In this document: piece by piece, positions 1 to 7,709 of the stretch
Layout of the letters: each line of letters opens with the position of its first letter
How positions within the stretch are numbered: position 1 is the stretch's first letter
Source of the DNA: Minisyncoccota bacterium
GTDB taxonomy: Bacteria; Verrucomicrobiota; Lentisphaeria; Oligosphaerales; MVZH01
Reading direction: 5' to 3'
DNA: 11,158 bases
Assembly: GCA_021734725.1 (NCBI GenBank)
Contig: JAIPIM010000115.1
Location: 1-11,158 of the forward strand
Made by a program: the position numbers and the translations under genes
The notes under the pieces: model-generated
Databases searched by the model: none
Told to the model about the DNA's origin: nothing
What the model saw: the letters and a program-made list of their open reading frames with translations, nothing else

Positions 1-133
1 GTCGGCGCGTTGGCGCGGCGAAATGCCGGACTTCGATTCCAGACTCAACAGTCGTGCACGCGCACTCCATCTCACGCACCCCCTGTCGCAAGCCATCTAC
101 TACTCCGCCCTGCTCTTTGGACCGGCAACCCCA

Positions 134-203
134 GAGGTCAGGGCTCAGGAGTCAGCATCCGGACCTCCGACCGCCGACCTCCGTCCTCCGTCTTCCGTCT
201 TCC
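134..203. repeat. Heptad-periodic repeat array (intergenic)
   Basis: Positions 162-203 are six consecutive 7-base units on the + strand: GACCTCC, GACCGCC, GACCTCC, GTCCTCC, GTCTTCC, GTCTTCC. Just before them, 134-154 reads as three units of a second heptad type: GAGGTCA, GGGCTCA, GGAGTCA. Read on the minus strand, the first set becomes GGAAGAC, GGAGGAC and GGAGGTC types. These match the family found inside the glycosyltransferase gene at 10221-10255, where GGAGGAC also occurs. The copies are degenerate rather than identical, so this looks like an old, drifting tandem repeat and not a coding or CRISPR structure. Short tandem heptamer repeats are a known genomic feature of some bacteria, for example heterocystous cyanobacteria; their role is unknown. 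Confidence 0.8.
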
Positions 204-494
204 GACACATCTATCTCCGCGCCTTGCTTCCCCCGCGAAGCGATCGCTACGGCCACGCTCGCGACCGTATTCATTATGCTCTGCGGCACTATCCCCCTGA
301 TCTCTGGCGGAAGAGCATTCGTCCTAAACTGGAACGAGTGTTCGGAAACAAAGGGGCCATCCTGCCAAGAAGCACTTCCCCATCCGTGCCCATCCGAGAT
401 ATCCGTGGTTGAAATCCCTTACGGCGTCTCGAAGAGCCTTCTTGCGGCCACTCTTTCCTTGCTTTCCTGTTGTACTCGGATGTCGCTTATGGTA

Positions 495-514
495 CGTTCA
501 ATACGTTTTGAACG
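495..514. promoter_or_regulatory. 20-bp palindrome, candidate operator for the GbsR-like regulator
   Basis: The sequence has arms CGTTCAA and TTGAACG around the centre TACGTT. Eighteen of 20 positions are self-complementary, broken only by one mismatched pair flanking the central ACGT. It lies 111 bp upstream of the regulator's ATG. A -10-like CATAAT follows at 525-530, though the hexamer about 17 bp before it (TACGTT, inside the palindrome) is a poor -35. MarR/GbsR-type dimers bind inverted repeats of about this size, so an autoregulatory operator is plausible. There is no T-run after it, which argues against a terminator. Confidence 0.4.
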
Positions 515-625
515 ATCCGTGCTGCATAATCGACGGGCACGAAGTGTGTCGCCCAGTGGTCCCTCCCGAACAATAGTATTCCCTCCTTTGTGTTGCTTGC
601 GCCGTTTTGCGGCTGACCATTGACC

Positions 626-1117
626 ATGTCAGCATCCCCGCATATTGACCCCATTGTTCGTCGCTTCATTGAGGACGCCGGCAACGCCAGCCAGTCTCTC
701 GGAGCAGGTCGTGTGATCGGGCAGATCTATGCCTTCCTGTATTTCAGCCGGGAACCCCGTTGCCTGGCCGACATGCAGGCGGTCCTGGGCATCAGCAAGG
801 GGGGCGCCAGCATGAGCGTCCGCCAATTGGAGCAATGGGGAGCCGCCCGGCGCGTGTGGGTCCACGGAGACCGCAAGGATTACTACGAAGCCAATGACTG
901 GTTTGGCAAGATCATCAAGAGCATGCTCACTGAAGCAGTTGGCACAAAACTCGGCGCCTTACAGCGCTCCCTCGACGCCGCAGAGAAAGAACTGCAAGAC
1001 ATCGAAGGAAACGGTGAGCTCACCTTTGTCCGCGATCGTGTTGGCCGTCTCCGCCAATTCCAGAGCAAAGCCGCCAAAGTGTGGCGCAACCCCGTGCTTC
1101 AGCGACTGTTGAAATAA
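626..1117 (+). CDS. GbsR/MarR-type winged-helix transcriptional regulator
   Basis: This 163-residue protein is a predicted cytoplasmic DNA-binding repressor or activator of the GbsR-like branch of the MarR superfamily. The N-terminal stretch with GAGRVIGQIYAFLYF (27-40) matches the family's first helices. Residues 56-72 (ISKGGASMSVRQLEQWG) form the recognition helix, and 76-88 with GDRKDYYEA the wing. Residues about 105-150 are a charged, probably coiled-coil dimerisation helix. I chose ATG 626; an in-frame TTG at 620 would add two residues, and neither has a clear Shine-Dalgarno. The gene ends 3 nt before asnB, so the two are very likely co-transcribed, which suggests it controls the glycan cluster. 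GbsR proteins were first known from glycine-betaine regulation. The ligand here cannot be told from sequence, and control of the cluster is inference. Confidence 0.85.
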   Translation: MSASPHIDPIVRRFIEDAGNASQSLGAGRVIGQIYAFLYFSREPRCLADMQAVLGISKGGASMSVRQLEQWGAARRVWVHGDRKDYYEANDWFGKIIKSMLTEAVGTKLGALQRSLDAAEKELQDIEGNGELTFVRDRVGRLRQFQSKAAKVWRNPVLQRLLK

Positions 1118-1120
1118 GAT

Positions 1121-3052
1121 ATGTGTGGCATCTGTGGTACATGGAGAATTGCTGACCGGATCCCGGTTCCGCGGATGGTTGAGGCCATGCGGCATCGTGG
1201 TCCCGACGACAATGGTGAGCTTGCTGATGGTCCTGCCCACATCGGCATGACGCGGCTGGCCATCATAGATGCGTCTTCCGGCGGACATCAGCCGATGAGC
1301 AATGCCGCGTCCACGGTCTGGATTGTCTACAACGGCGAGATGTACAGCTTCGCTGAAGAGCGCGAAGCGCTACGGGCCCGCGGTGAGACGTTTGTGTCCG
1401 GGTCTGACACAGAAGTCGTCCTGCGGATGTATGAAGTCCACGGCGACGATTTCCTGAAACGGCTGCGCGGCATGTTCGCTTTGGCCATTTACGACAAGCG
1501 GGGCGGGGTGGGGCGGGAACGCCTGCTGTTGGCGCGCGATCAACTCGGGATCAAGCCGCTACTCTATGCGTCCGTTGGCTCTGGTTGGGTGTTTGCGTCA
1601 GAAATGAAGGCGCTGCTTGCCGGGGGGCTCATTCCACGGCGTATGGACCCGATCGGCCTGCGGCAATTGTTGACTTTCGGTTCTGTTTATCAGCCCCGCA
1701 CTATGGTCGACGGCGTAAAGATGCTCCTTCCGGGACACAAGCTTGTCCTCGACCATCGGGGTGCTCGCGACGAGGTGTACTGGACGCCGACGGTGGGACG
1801 CCGTGCCGACGTCGCAGGCGCAGACTATGAGGAACAGGTCGAGGTGCTGCAGGCGGCGCTGGCGGACAGCGTCGCGCGGCATATGGTCAGTGACGTCCCT
1901 CTGGGTGCGTTTCTCAGTGGCGGCGTGGACTCGTCCACATTGGTGGCCTTGATGGCACGGCAGGCAGGTCGCCGGGTCAAGACCTTTTCCGTGGGTTTCG
2001 AGGCAGAAGGGCGGCATATCGACGAGAGCGGTGAGGCGCGTGCAATTGCCGAGCAAGTGGGGGCTGAACACACCCATGTTACTGTCACCGGTGCCGATGT
2101 CGCCGACCAGATCCATGACATTGCCCGCGGGCTGGATCAGCCCTCAGTGGACGGGGTCAACAGCTACTTCGTGTCCAAAGCGGCCAAGCTCGGAATGACC
2201 GTCGCCATCTCGGGAACGGGAGGAGACGAGTTGTTTGCCGGTTACCCATGGTTCCGTCAGATGGCTTTTTACGAACAGCAGATGCAAGAGGCGGGTCCCT
2301 GGTCGAGGACGGTTGAAGAGGGTGTGGCCGCACTGGCTACGTGTTCATCGCTGGACTCAGTGATGCGGGGGGCGAGACGCTGGCGGCTGGCCAAGTGGCG
2401 CGAACGCGGCTTCCTTTTTCGCTATGCAGCATGCTACGGAATTTTTGGTGAGTTGGGTGCGCTTCGACTGCTGGCTCCTGATGTGCGCGCGGCGGCCCAG
2501 GCTGGGCACTCGCAGGCGCGGGATATCCGCCACAACGACATGCTATCCGGTGCCGGCGTTGTCGAGCGAGTCAGCGCCCTGTGTATACGCGGCTACACCA
2601 CCAACCAGCTGCTCCGTGATATCGACGCCGTGTCCATGGCCCACTCGCTCGAGGTCCGCGTGCCATTCCTTGATGTACCCATGTTGGACTTGGCACTTTC
2701 ATTGCCCCCGGAGACCAAACTCGGGCCGGTTTCCGGGCCGGAGCGGGAAGGCATTACCTACAATGACAGCGGGACCAAACGTATTCTTCTGGATGTCAAT
2801 CGGCGGCTACTTGGACGAGACCTGGGTGCACAGCCGAAGCGCGGCTTCGCGATGCCATTTGACGAATGGTTGCGTGGTCCACTGCGTCCGGTGCTTCTGG
2901 AGACGACGTCCCGGCCAGACTTCGCCGGGGGATTGCTGGACCCCTTAGAAGTGGCGGCCGTGCGTCAGTCATTCCTGGATGGCAAGAGCACGTGGGCGCG
3001 TCCCTGGTTGCTGATGATGCTGGAGCTCTGGCGACAGGAAGTGCTGAACTGA
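1121..3052 (+). CDS. asnB: Glutamine-hydrolysing asparagine synthase-type amidotransferase (AsnB family)
   Basis: A 643-residue two-domain cytoplasmic enzyme. The N-terminal class II glutaminase domain begins MCGICG, with Cys2 as the expected nucleophile after Met removal. It carries HRGPDD (25-30), YNGE (70-73) and SGSDTE (93-98) for glutamine binding, and RDQLGIKPL (139-147). The C-terminal synthetase domain has the ATP pyrophosphatase loop SGGVDS (266-271) and SGTGGDELFAGY (364-375). All key residues are present and the length is normal, so it should be active. Family members use glutamine ammonia and ATP to amidate an adenylated carboxylate: aspartate in housekeeping AsnB, other carboxylates in biosynthetic clusters. 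Its position between a regulator and glycosyltransferases suggests amidation of a uronic acid-type sugar, but ordinary asparagine synthesis remains possible. It starts 3 nt after the regulator, probably translationally coupled. Confidence 0.92.
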   Translation: MCGICGTWRIADRIPVPRMVEAMRHRGPDDNGELADGPAHIGMTRLAIIDASSGGHQPMSNAASTVWIVYNGEMYSFAEEREALRARGETFVSGSDTEVVLRMYEVHGDDFLKRLRGMFALAIYDKRGGVGRERLLLARDQLGIKPLLYASVGSGWVFASEMKALLAGGLIPRRMDPIGLRQLLTFGSVYQPRTMVDGVKMLLPGHKLVLDHRGARDEVYWTPTVGRRADVAGADYEEQVEVLQAALADSVARHMVSDVPLGAFLSGGVDSSTLVALMARQAGRRVKTFSVGFEAEGRHIDESGEARAIAEQVGAEHTHVTVTGADVADQIHDIARGLDQPSVDGVNSYFVSKAAKLGMTVAISGTGGDELFAGYPWFRQMAFYEQQMQEAGPWSRTVEEGVAALATCSSLDSVMRGARRWRLAKWRERGFLFRYAACYGIFGELGALRLLAPDVRAAAQAGHSQARDIRHNDMLSGAGVVERVSALCIRGYTTNQLLRDIDAVSMAHSLEVRVPFLDVPMLDLALSLPPETKLGPVSGPEREGITYNDSGTKRILLDVNRRLLGRDLGAQPKRGFAMPFDEWLRGPLRPVLLETTSRPDFAGGLLDPLEVAAVRQSFLDGKSTWARPWLLMMLELWRQEVLN

Positions 3053-4257
3053 TGAGTCGCGGGCGCACGGTGCTGTTTGTCGGGATGACCGAAAGTGTGC
3101 ATGCCGCACGTTGGATGCGACAGACCGCGGCACTCGGTTTCGAGCGGCATGTATTTCCCTCAGCCGGATTAGGACTGCATCCGGACTTGTCAGATGTGAC
3201 GGTTCATTACCTTCTGGCGGCGCCACAGCCAGAGCGTGGACTACAATGCCAACCACAGTTGTGGCCCCTGAGTGCGGGTGGCTGGCGTGCAAACCGTTGG
3301 CGTCGTGATCGTTTGCTGGCGCGGGAATACCGCGACACGAAGCTGCGTGCCAGGCAGTTGGCGCACACCATCAGCAGGTTAGATCCAGACCTTATTCATA
3401 CCCTTGAAACTCAACATGCGGGATACCTTGCGTTAGAGGCCAGGGAGCAACTTGGTAGCCAGTTTCCGCCCTGGTTGCACACTCCGTGGGGCAGCGATCT
3501 GTACCTCTTCGGACGCTTGCAGTCACACGAGCCGCGCATTCGAAAAATGTTGTCTCTTGTGGATGCATATCAGCCCAAGTCGAACCGGGACGCGAAACTT
3601 GCGCGTGACTATGGATTTCAAGGGAAGATCTTCGCTGCCATCCCCGGCAATGGGGGGTTTGACGTTTCGGCTTTCGGGACGCTGTGCAGTCCCGTGCCGC
3701 CGTCTCAACGGAAGCTGATCCATCTCAAGGGATATCAGGGCTGGGCAGGGCGTGCCCTTTTTGCGTTGCGCGCCCTGTACGACATCAGGTCGGAACTTAC
3801 CGGTTTTCGTATCCGTGTCACAAGCGCGACGAACGAGATCGTGATCGCCGTTGAACTGCTCCGGCGCGAACATGGTTTGGACATCGAAGTCGTGCCCTCG
3901 GTTTCGCACGAGGAGATCATGAAGCTGCACGGGTCTGCCCGCGTATCGCTAGGCGCAAGCATCAGCGATGGCGTTCCCAACTCCATGCTTGAGGCCATGG
4001 CCATGGGCGCGTTTCCTATCGAGTCACGGGGAAGCTGTGCCGATGAATGGTTTGTAGACGGCTGTACAGGGCTGATTGTGGACCCGGAAGATACGGCAGG
4101 CATTGGCGCAGCTCTCGTGCGTGCGCTGCGTGATGACCAGCTTGTGGATGGTGCGGCGGCAGCCAATCGGCATGTAATCGAGGAACGACTGAACTTGCAG
4201 GTCATCGATAGGCTTGCCAGAGACATGTACGGAAGCATGTTGTCAGCCAACAACTGA
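3052..4257 (+). CDS. GT-B fold glycosyltransferase, family 4-like
   Basis: A 401-residue predicted cytoplasmic or membrane-associated glycosyltransferase. The N-terminus (RTVLFVGMTESVHAARW, 5-21) is the acceptor-side Rossmann start. The linker has HTPWGSDLYL (143-152). The donor-side domain holds SDGVPNSMLEAMAMGAFPIE (305-324), the glutamate-containing nucleotide-sugar motif of GT4 enzymes, followed by GCTGLIVDPEDT (337-348). The open frame extends upstream to 2866 inside asnB. The real start is probably ATG 3052, which overlaps the asnB stop as TGATG, has AGGAAG at 3036-3041, and gives a sensible N-terminus without the compositionally odd extension. The overlap implies translational coupling to asnB. 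Donor and acceptor sugars cannot be deduced. Confidence 0.85.
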   Translation: MSRGRTVLFVGMTESVHAARWMRQTAALGFERHVFPSAGLGLHPDLSDVTVHYLLAAPQPERGLQCQPQLWPLSAGGWRANRWRRDRLLAREYRDTKLRARQLAHTISRLDPDLIHTLETQHAGYLALEAREQLGSQFPPWLHTPWGSDLYLFGRLQSHEPRIRKMLSLVDAYQPKSNRDAKLARDYGFQGKIFAAIPGNGGFDVSAFGTLCSPVPPSQRKLIHLKGYQGWAGRALFALRALYDIRSELTGFRIRVTSATNEIVIAVELLRREHGLDIEVVPSVSHEEIMKLHGSARVSLGASISDGVPNSMLEAMAMGAFPIESRGSCADEWFVDGCTGLIVDPEDTAGIGAALVRALRDDQLVDGAAAANRHVIEERLNLQVIDRLARDMYGSMLSANN

Positions 4258-4396
4258 ACGATGACGTTGCCCCTCTGGAAACCGATATCACCCGGCGCGT
4301 TGTGCTCCAGCGGGCCGCCGCACCGGTGGCTAGCCTCCTCCCATGCCGATCGATGGCATCCCGCTCTAGCGCCAATTTGAAGAAAAATTTGCGATA
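4258..4396. other. 139-bp spacer before the transporter genes
   Basis: This is the only sizeable gap in the left half of the cluster and divides the regulator-amidotransferase-glycosyltransferase unit from the transporter. A weak hairpin is possible at 4314-4330 (GCCGCC and GGTGGC around GCACC, with one G-T pair), but no T-run follows, so it is not a convincing intrinsic terminator. The last 25 bases before the permease start are AT-rich and could hold a promoter, but no well-spaced -35/-10 pair stands out. Confidence 0.4.
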
Positions 4397-5245
4397 ATGG
4401 CTGACACGAAAAACACAAGAATCTTGCGAGTTCATCCGGCAAAAGGGCTTGTCCCGCTGAACATGGCAGAACTATGGGAATATCGAGAGTTGCTACTCTT
4501 TCTCCTATGGCGCGATATCAAAGGTCGCTATAAGCAAACTGCCTTTGGTCCACTTTGGATCCTCGGTGGTCCACTCATAAATATGGTGCTCCTTTCGCTT
4601 ATATTCGGAAAGTTGGCGAAGCTTCCATCTGAGGGGATCCCGTACCCTCTGTTTGCCTATAGTGCCCTGTTGCCGTTTGGGTTGTTCAGTTCGTCTCTGA
4701 CGGGAACAGCGACGAGCCTTCTGGATAACAGTGGGCTGATTTCAAAAGTCTATTTCCCGCGACTTATTACACCTCTGTTGCCGGTGTTGTCTGCATTTGT
4801 CAATTTCTCCGCTTCTTTTCTTATTCTCTTGGGTATGGTTTTTGCCTATGGCTTCATGCCGGGAGTCGAGATCCTTTGTTTGCCACTCTTCTTGCTCTTG
4901 GCGGCCATGACGGGTCTAGCTGTTGGACTATGGTGGGCCAGTTGGATCGTCCATTTTCGCGACTTGAGAGATGTTCTTCAGTACATCGTCAAGGCTTGGA
5001 TGTATGCTTCACCGGTGGTGTATTCAAGTTCGATCATTGTTGACCGTTTCGGTCCTGAGTGGATGCCACTGTACCGATTGAACCCGATCGTTACCGTTGT
5101 TGATGGGGTCCGTTGGTGCCTTTTGGGCGTGGGGCAAGGTCCCGATAGTATGCTTGTGTTCTCGTATATTGTTGTCTTTCTGTTGTTGTTGGGCGGTGCA
5201 TTCGCGTTCTGTCGTGCGGAGCGGACAATTGTTGACATTGCATAG
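4397..5245 (+). CDS. wzm: ABC-2 type polysaccharide export permease (Wzm-like)
   Basis: A 282-residue inner-membrane protein that forms, as a dimer, the channel through which a lipid-linked glycan is exported. The cytoplasmic N-terminus carries the family pattern ELWEYRELLLFLLWRDIKGRYKQT (25-48), followed by about six hydrophobic segments near residues 50-70, 84-105, 124-150, 159-182, 195-212 and 252-272. Conserved features include KVYFPRLITP (117-126), HFRDLRDVLQ (186-195), ASPVVY (204-209) and LNPI (228-231). Its length is typical for Wzm/TagG-like permeases. No strong Shine-Dalgarno is visible, but the start gives the standard N-terminus. The ATPase starts 12 nt after it. The TagG teichoic-acid permease family is close in sequence, so the substrate class rests on context. 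Confidence 0.92.
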   Translation: MADTKNTRILRVHPAKGLVPLNMAELWEYRELLLFLLWRDIKGRYKQTAFGPLWILGGPLINMVLLSLIFGKLAKLPSEGIPYPLFAYSALLPFGLFSSSLTGTATSLLDNSGLISKVYFPRLITPLLPVLSAFVNFSASFLILLGMVFAYGFMPGVEILCLPLFLLLAAMTGLAVGLWWASWIVHFRDLRDVLQYIVKAWMYASPVVYSSSIIVDRFGPEWMPLYRLNPIVTVVDGVRWCLLGVGQGPDSMLVFSYIVVFLLLLGGAFAFCRAERTIVDIA

Positions 5246-5257
5246 GTGAGGGGACGG

Positions 5258-6562
5258 ATGAGCGAGTTGAAGTCGATACGTGTCGATGGCCTTGGTAAGT
5301 GCTACCGCATCGGCGCACAGCGCAGGAAAGCCCAGACGGGGATCGTGGCATTACGCAACAGTCTTATGGCGCCTTTGGCATACTTGAAGCAGAAGATGAC
5401 AGCAGCCACAGAGGAGGAGACTCTTTGGGCTCTTCGCGATGTCTCCTTTGATGTCCGTCCAGGCGAGATTGTCGGCATTGTTGGGCGCAATGGCGCGGGC
5501 AAAAGCACCCTTCTGAAGATCCTGTCCCGCATAACAGATCCGACGGCGGGCCACGCAGAGATCAGGGGGCGCATTAATGCGTTGATCGAAGTAGGCACCG
5601 GGTTCCATCCAGATCTCACGGGGCGGGAGAACGTCTATCTCAGTGCGGCGATTCACGGTATGCGGAAGGCAGTGGTGGATGCCCATTTAGATGATATTGT
5701 GGAATTCTCGGGCGTGGCCAAGTTTCTCGACACACCGGTCAAACGCTATTCCAGTGGCATGACTGTCCGGCTTGGGTTTGCGGTGGCCGCGCATCTCAAT
5801 CCGGAAGTTCTTCTCGTCGATGAAGTCCTGGCAGTCGGCGACGCCGATTTCAGGAAGAAGTCGCTTGGCAAGATGCCGGGGGTAGCCGCTTCAGGACGCA
5901 CTGTCCTGATTGTTAGTCACAACATGGGGGCGATACTGTCGTTGTGCACTCGGGCCATTCTGCTGGAGGACGGCCGTCTTGTTGCGGACGGGGTGGCCCA
6001 GGAGGTCGTCAGTACATATCTGTCGCGTGGGGCAACTCATTCAGGTGAGGCGCATGGCAATGAGATGCTTCGTCCCGGGCAGAAGCTCAAGATCCGCAGG
6101 CTACGGGCGCTGAATGTGCAGGGCAATGTAGCTGGTGAGTTTCAGAAATCACGCGGTGTTTGTATTGAAGTCGTCTTTGATGTACTGGAACCGGGCCGCG
6201 GCTATGTGGTCAATCTACAGCTGTTCAGCCTGGAGTTCGGGTGTATCCTGACCACGAGCAGCTGGGATAGTGACGTTGACTCAGGGGCGCAACGCAGGTG
6301 GGAAGAAGGGCGGCACGTGGCTCGGATTATGTTGCCAACAGAACTGTTACGCGGAGGTGAATACTGGGTTAAGGCAACGAGTGCAATGCCCGGAGTGTCC
6401 GTGTTGGACGAGATGGACGAAGAGCTACGATTCGTGCTAATGGATTCTGACAGCCCGCTTGCCAAGCATGCAGAGGGCCGAAGAGGGGTGATTCTTCCGA
6501 TTTTGGCGTGGGACATCCGCAGAGATGATGAAGGCCGTACAACAAAAAAGGGTGGCGTATAG
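5258..6562 (+). CDS. wzt: Polysaccharide export ABC transporter ATPase with C-terminal substrate-recognition extension (Wzt-like)
   Basis: A 434-residue ATPase that partners the preceding permease. The nucleotide-binding domain has Walker A GRNGAGKST (76-84), the Wzt-type signature YSSGM (164-168), Walker B VLLVDE (184-189) and switch His221 in VSHN. From about residue 265 there is an extra domain of roughly 170 residues, beta-rich in appearance, in the place of the Wzt C-terminal carbohydrate-binding domain. Known Wzt proteins with this extension recognise a cap at the non-reducing end of the O-antigen. ATG 5258 is chosen over GTG 5246 because GAGGGG at 5248-5253 is well placed for it. The extension shows that the partner is probably a specific, modified glycan, which fits the methyltransferases downstream. 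Confidence 0.92.
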   Translation: MSELKSIRVDGLGKCYRIGAQRRKAQTGIVALRNSLMAPLAYLKQKMTAATEEETLWALRDVSFDVRPGEIVGIVGRNGAGKSTLLKILSRITDPTAGHAEIRGRINALIEVGTGFHPDLTGRENVYLSAAIHGMRKAVVDAHLDDIVEFSGVAKFLDTPVKRYSSGMTVRLGFAVAAHLNPEVLLVDEVLAVGDADFRKKSLGKMPGVAASGRTVLIVSHNMGAILSLCTRAILLEDGRLVADGVAQEVVSTYLSRGATHSGEAHGNEMLRPGQKLKIRRLRALNVQGNVAGEFQKSRGVCIEVVFDVLEPGRGYVVNLQLFSLEFGCILTTSSWDSDVDSGAQRRWEEGRHVARIMLPTELLRGGEYWVKATSAMPGVSVLDEMDEELRFVLMDSDSPLAKHAEGRRGVILPILAWDIRRDDEGRTTKKGGV

Positions 6563-6602
6563 CCGCAGGCGCACATGATTCTGTGAGCTGCAGCCCCATC
6601 GC

Positions 6603-7709
6603 ATGCGAAAGACTATCCATTTTATATATGCCAAGGGCAAAGGCATTCGTACGCCATGGGCGATCACGAACGAACTTCAATGCCGACTATCAGTGGAGTA
6701 CGATGTAGTCGTGCACGACTGGGCGGAGAAGAAGGTCATTGTGCCGTCACCTGGCAATATCCTTCTGGGGCATCCGCACCCGGAACCTGACACGGTGTTT
6801 CGGCGCAGCTTCTGGCAAAAGGGGTGGGCAAAGCGCATTGTCATGATTCCGTTTCGACATGAGCCCTACATTAATGAGGTCGCATGGTGGGATCCATTGG
6901 TCAGGCACGCTGACCACTTCCTCGCAATTTGTGGCCGGTATTGGGTGGACACGATGGGGACGACATGGGTTTCTCACTGGAAACGCAATCTGATCCAGTT
7001 GGACCTGGCCGTCGACCGGGTCCACTTTCCCCGAATCAAGGAAGATTTTTCTCCCAAGGGAGAGCGCAAGTTTCTTTGCATCAGCTGGCCTGCCGCATAT
7101 AAGGGGTTCGACTATTTTCTGGATCTGGTGCGTGCGAATCCCGGCCTGTCTTTTGCATGGGCAGGGCAGTATCCGGAGCGAGTCGATTGTCCTGAATTGA
7201 CAAAGCTCGGGTATATGGACTTTTCTCTGGAACCCAGTAAAGCCATCTTGGCGCAGTACGACTTCATGCTCACTTGCGGGAGGTCTGACCCGAATCCGAC
7301 GACCATTCTTGAGGCGGCGTCTTGGGGGATGGTTTCTATTTGTACCCCGCAAAGCGGGTATTACGACGAGGACTGGTTGGTCAACATTCCGTTGGACAAC
7401 GTTCAGAAAGCGTCCGCTATTTTGCACGATCTGAATGAATGCGATCCAGCCAAGCTGGCATTGTTACGACGGAACGCGGATCACGCGCTTGACAGTCACT
7501 ATACATGGGATCGTTTTGCCGCAGATGTGGCTTCCTGTATTGAAGCACCTCTGCCCCAATCCTTCACGAGGGTGCAATGGTTGATCGCATTGAGGAACTC
7601 ATTTGTTCTCTCATGTATAAGGGCAAAGACGTATCTACTGGCAAACTCGGTTTGTCTTCATAGGCTACGGACCGTCTGGTGGTCCCTCCATGACTCGAAG
7701 AGAACATGA
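6603..7709 (+). CDS. GT-B fold glycosyltransferase (GT4-like)
   Basis: A 368-residue protein with a divergent N-terminal half and a recognisable donor-binding half. FLCISWPAAYKGFDYFLDLV (157-176) is the start of the second Rossmann domain. GRSDPNPTTILEAASWGM (226-243) is the glutamate-containing nucleotide-sugar motif, with Glu237. The likely role is transfer of one sugar to the growing glycan on the cytoplasmic face. The C-terminal 45 residues are hydrophobic and basic, which could help membrane association. ATG 6603 lies 40 nt after wzt; ribosome-binding sequence is weak (GTGAG far upstream). The first half could place it in a smaller GT subfamily that I cannot name. Confidence 0.75.
   Translation: MRKTIHFIYAKGKGIRTPWAITNELQCRLSVEYDVVVHDWAEKKVIVPSPGNILLGHPHPEPDTVFRRSFWQKGWAKRIVMIPFRHEPYINEVAWWDPLVRHADHFLAICGRYWVDTMGTTWVSHWKRNLIQLDLAVDRVHFPRIKEDFSPKGERKFLCISWPAAYKGFDYFLDLVRANPGLSFAWAGQYPERVDCPELTKLGYMDFSLEPSKAILAQYDFMLTCGRSDPNPTTILEAASWGMVSICTPQSGYYDEDWLVNIPLDNVQKASAILHDLNECDPAKLALLRRNADHALDSHYTWDRFAADVASCIEAPLPQSFTRVQWLIALRNSFVLSCIRAKTYLLANSVCLHRLRTVWWSLHDSKRT

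Larger units (their letters stand above)
1..625. other. Long non-coding region upstream of the cluster
   Basis: No convincing gene is visible here. All three forward frames stay open for long stretches, but their translations are low-complexity, rich in Pro, Ser and Arg, and resemble no family I recognise. The openness is explained by GC-rich, stop-poor repeat DNA. The region contains the heptad array at 134-203 and the palindrome at 495-514. A small directly repeated heptamer, TGACCAT at 614-620 and 621-627, runs into the regulator's start codon. The end of an upstream gene before position 1 cannot be excluded, because frame 1 is open from the window edge to about 300. Confidence 0.6.

Noticed and set aside
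134..203. CRISPR array
   Set aside because: Units are 7 bp and contiguous, with no spacers and no cas genes in the window.
10..623. Three overlapping forward open frames in the upstream region
   Set aside because: All three frames are open at once over the repeat-rich DNA, translations are Pro/Ser/Arg-rich with no family resemblance, and none has a convincing ribosome site.
1598..2121. Reverse-strand open frames within asnB
   Set aside because: They are shadows of the asnB reading frame; asnB motifs on the + strand are unambiguous.
2866..3051. Upstream extension of the first glycosyltransferase frame into asnB
   Set aside because: It would overlap asnB by 187 nt. ATG 3052 has AGGAAG upstream, sits in a TGATG coupling and gives a normal glycosyltransferase N-terminus.
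4314..4330. Hairpin after the first glycosyltransferase as a terminator
   Set aside because: Only a 6-bp stem with one G-T pair and no T-run following it.
5246..5257. GTG 5246 as the start of wzt
   Set aside because: GAGGGG at 5248-5253 lies inside that extension and is correctly spaced for ATG 5258.
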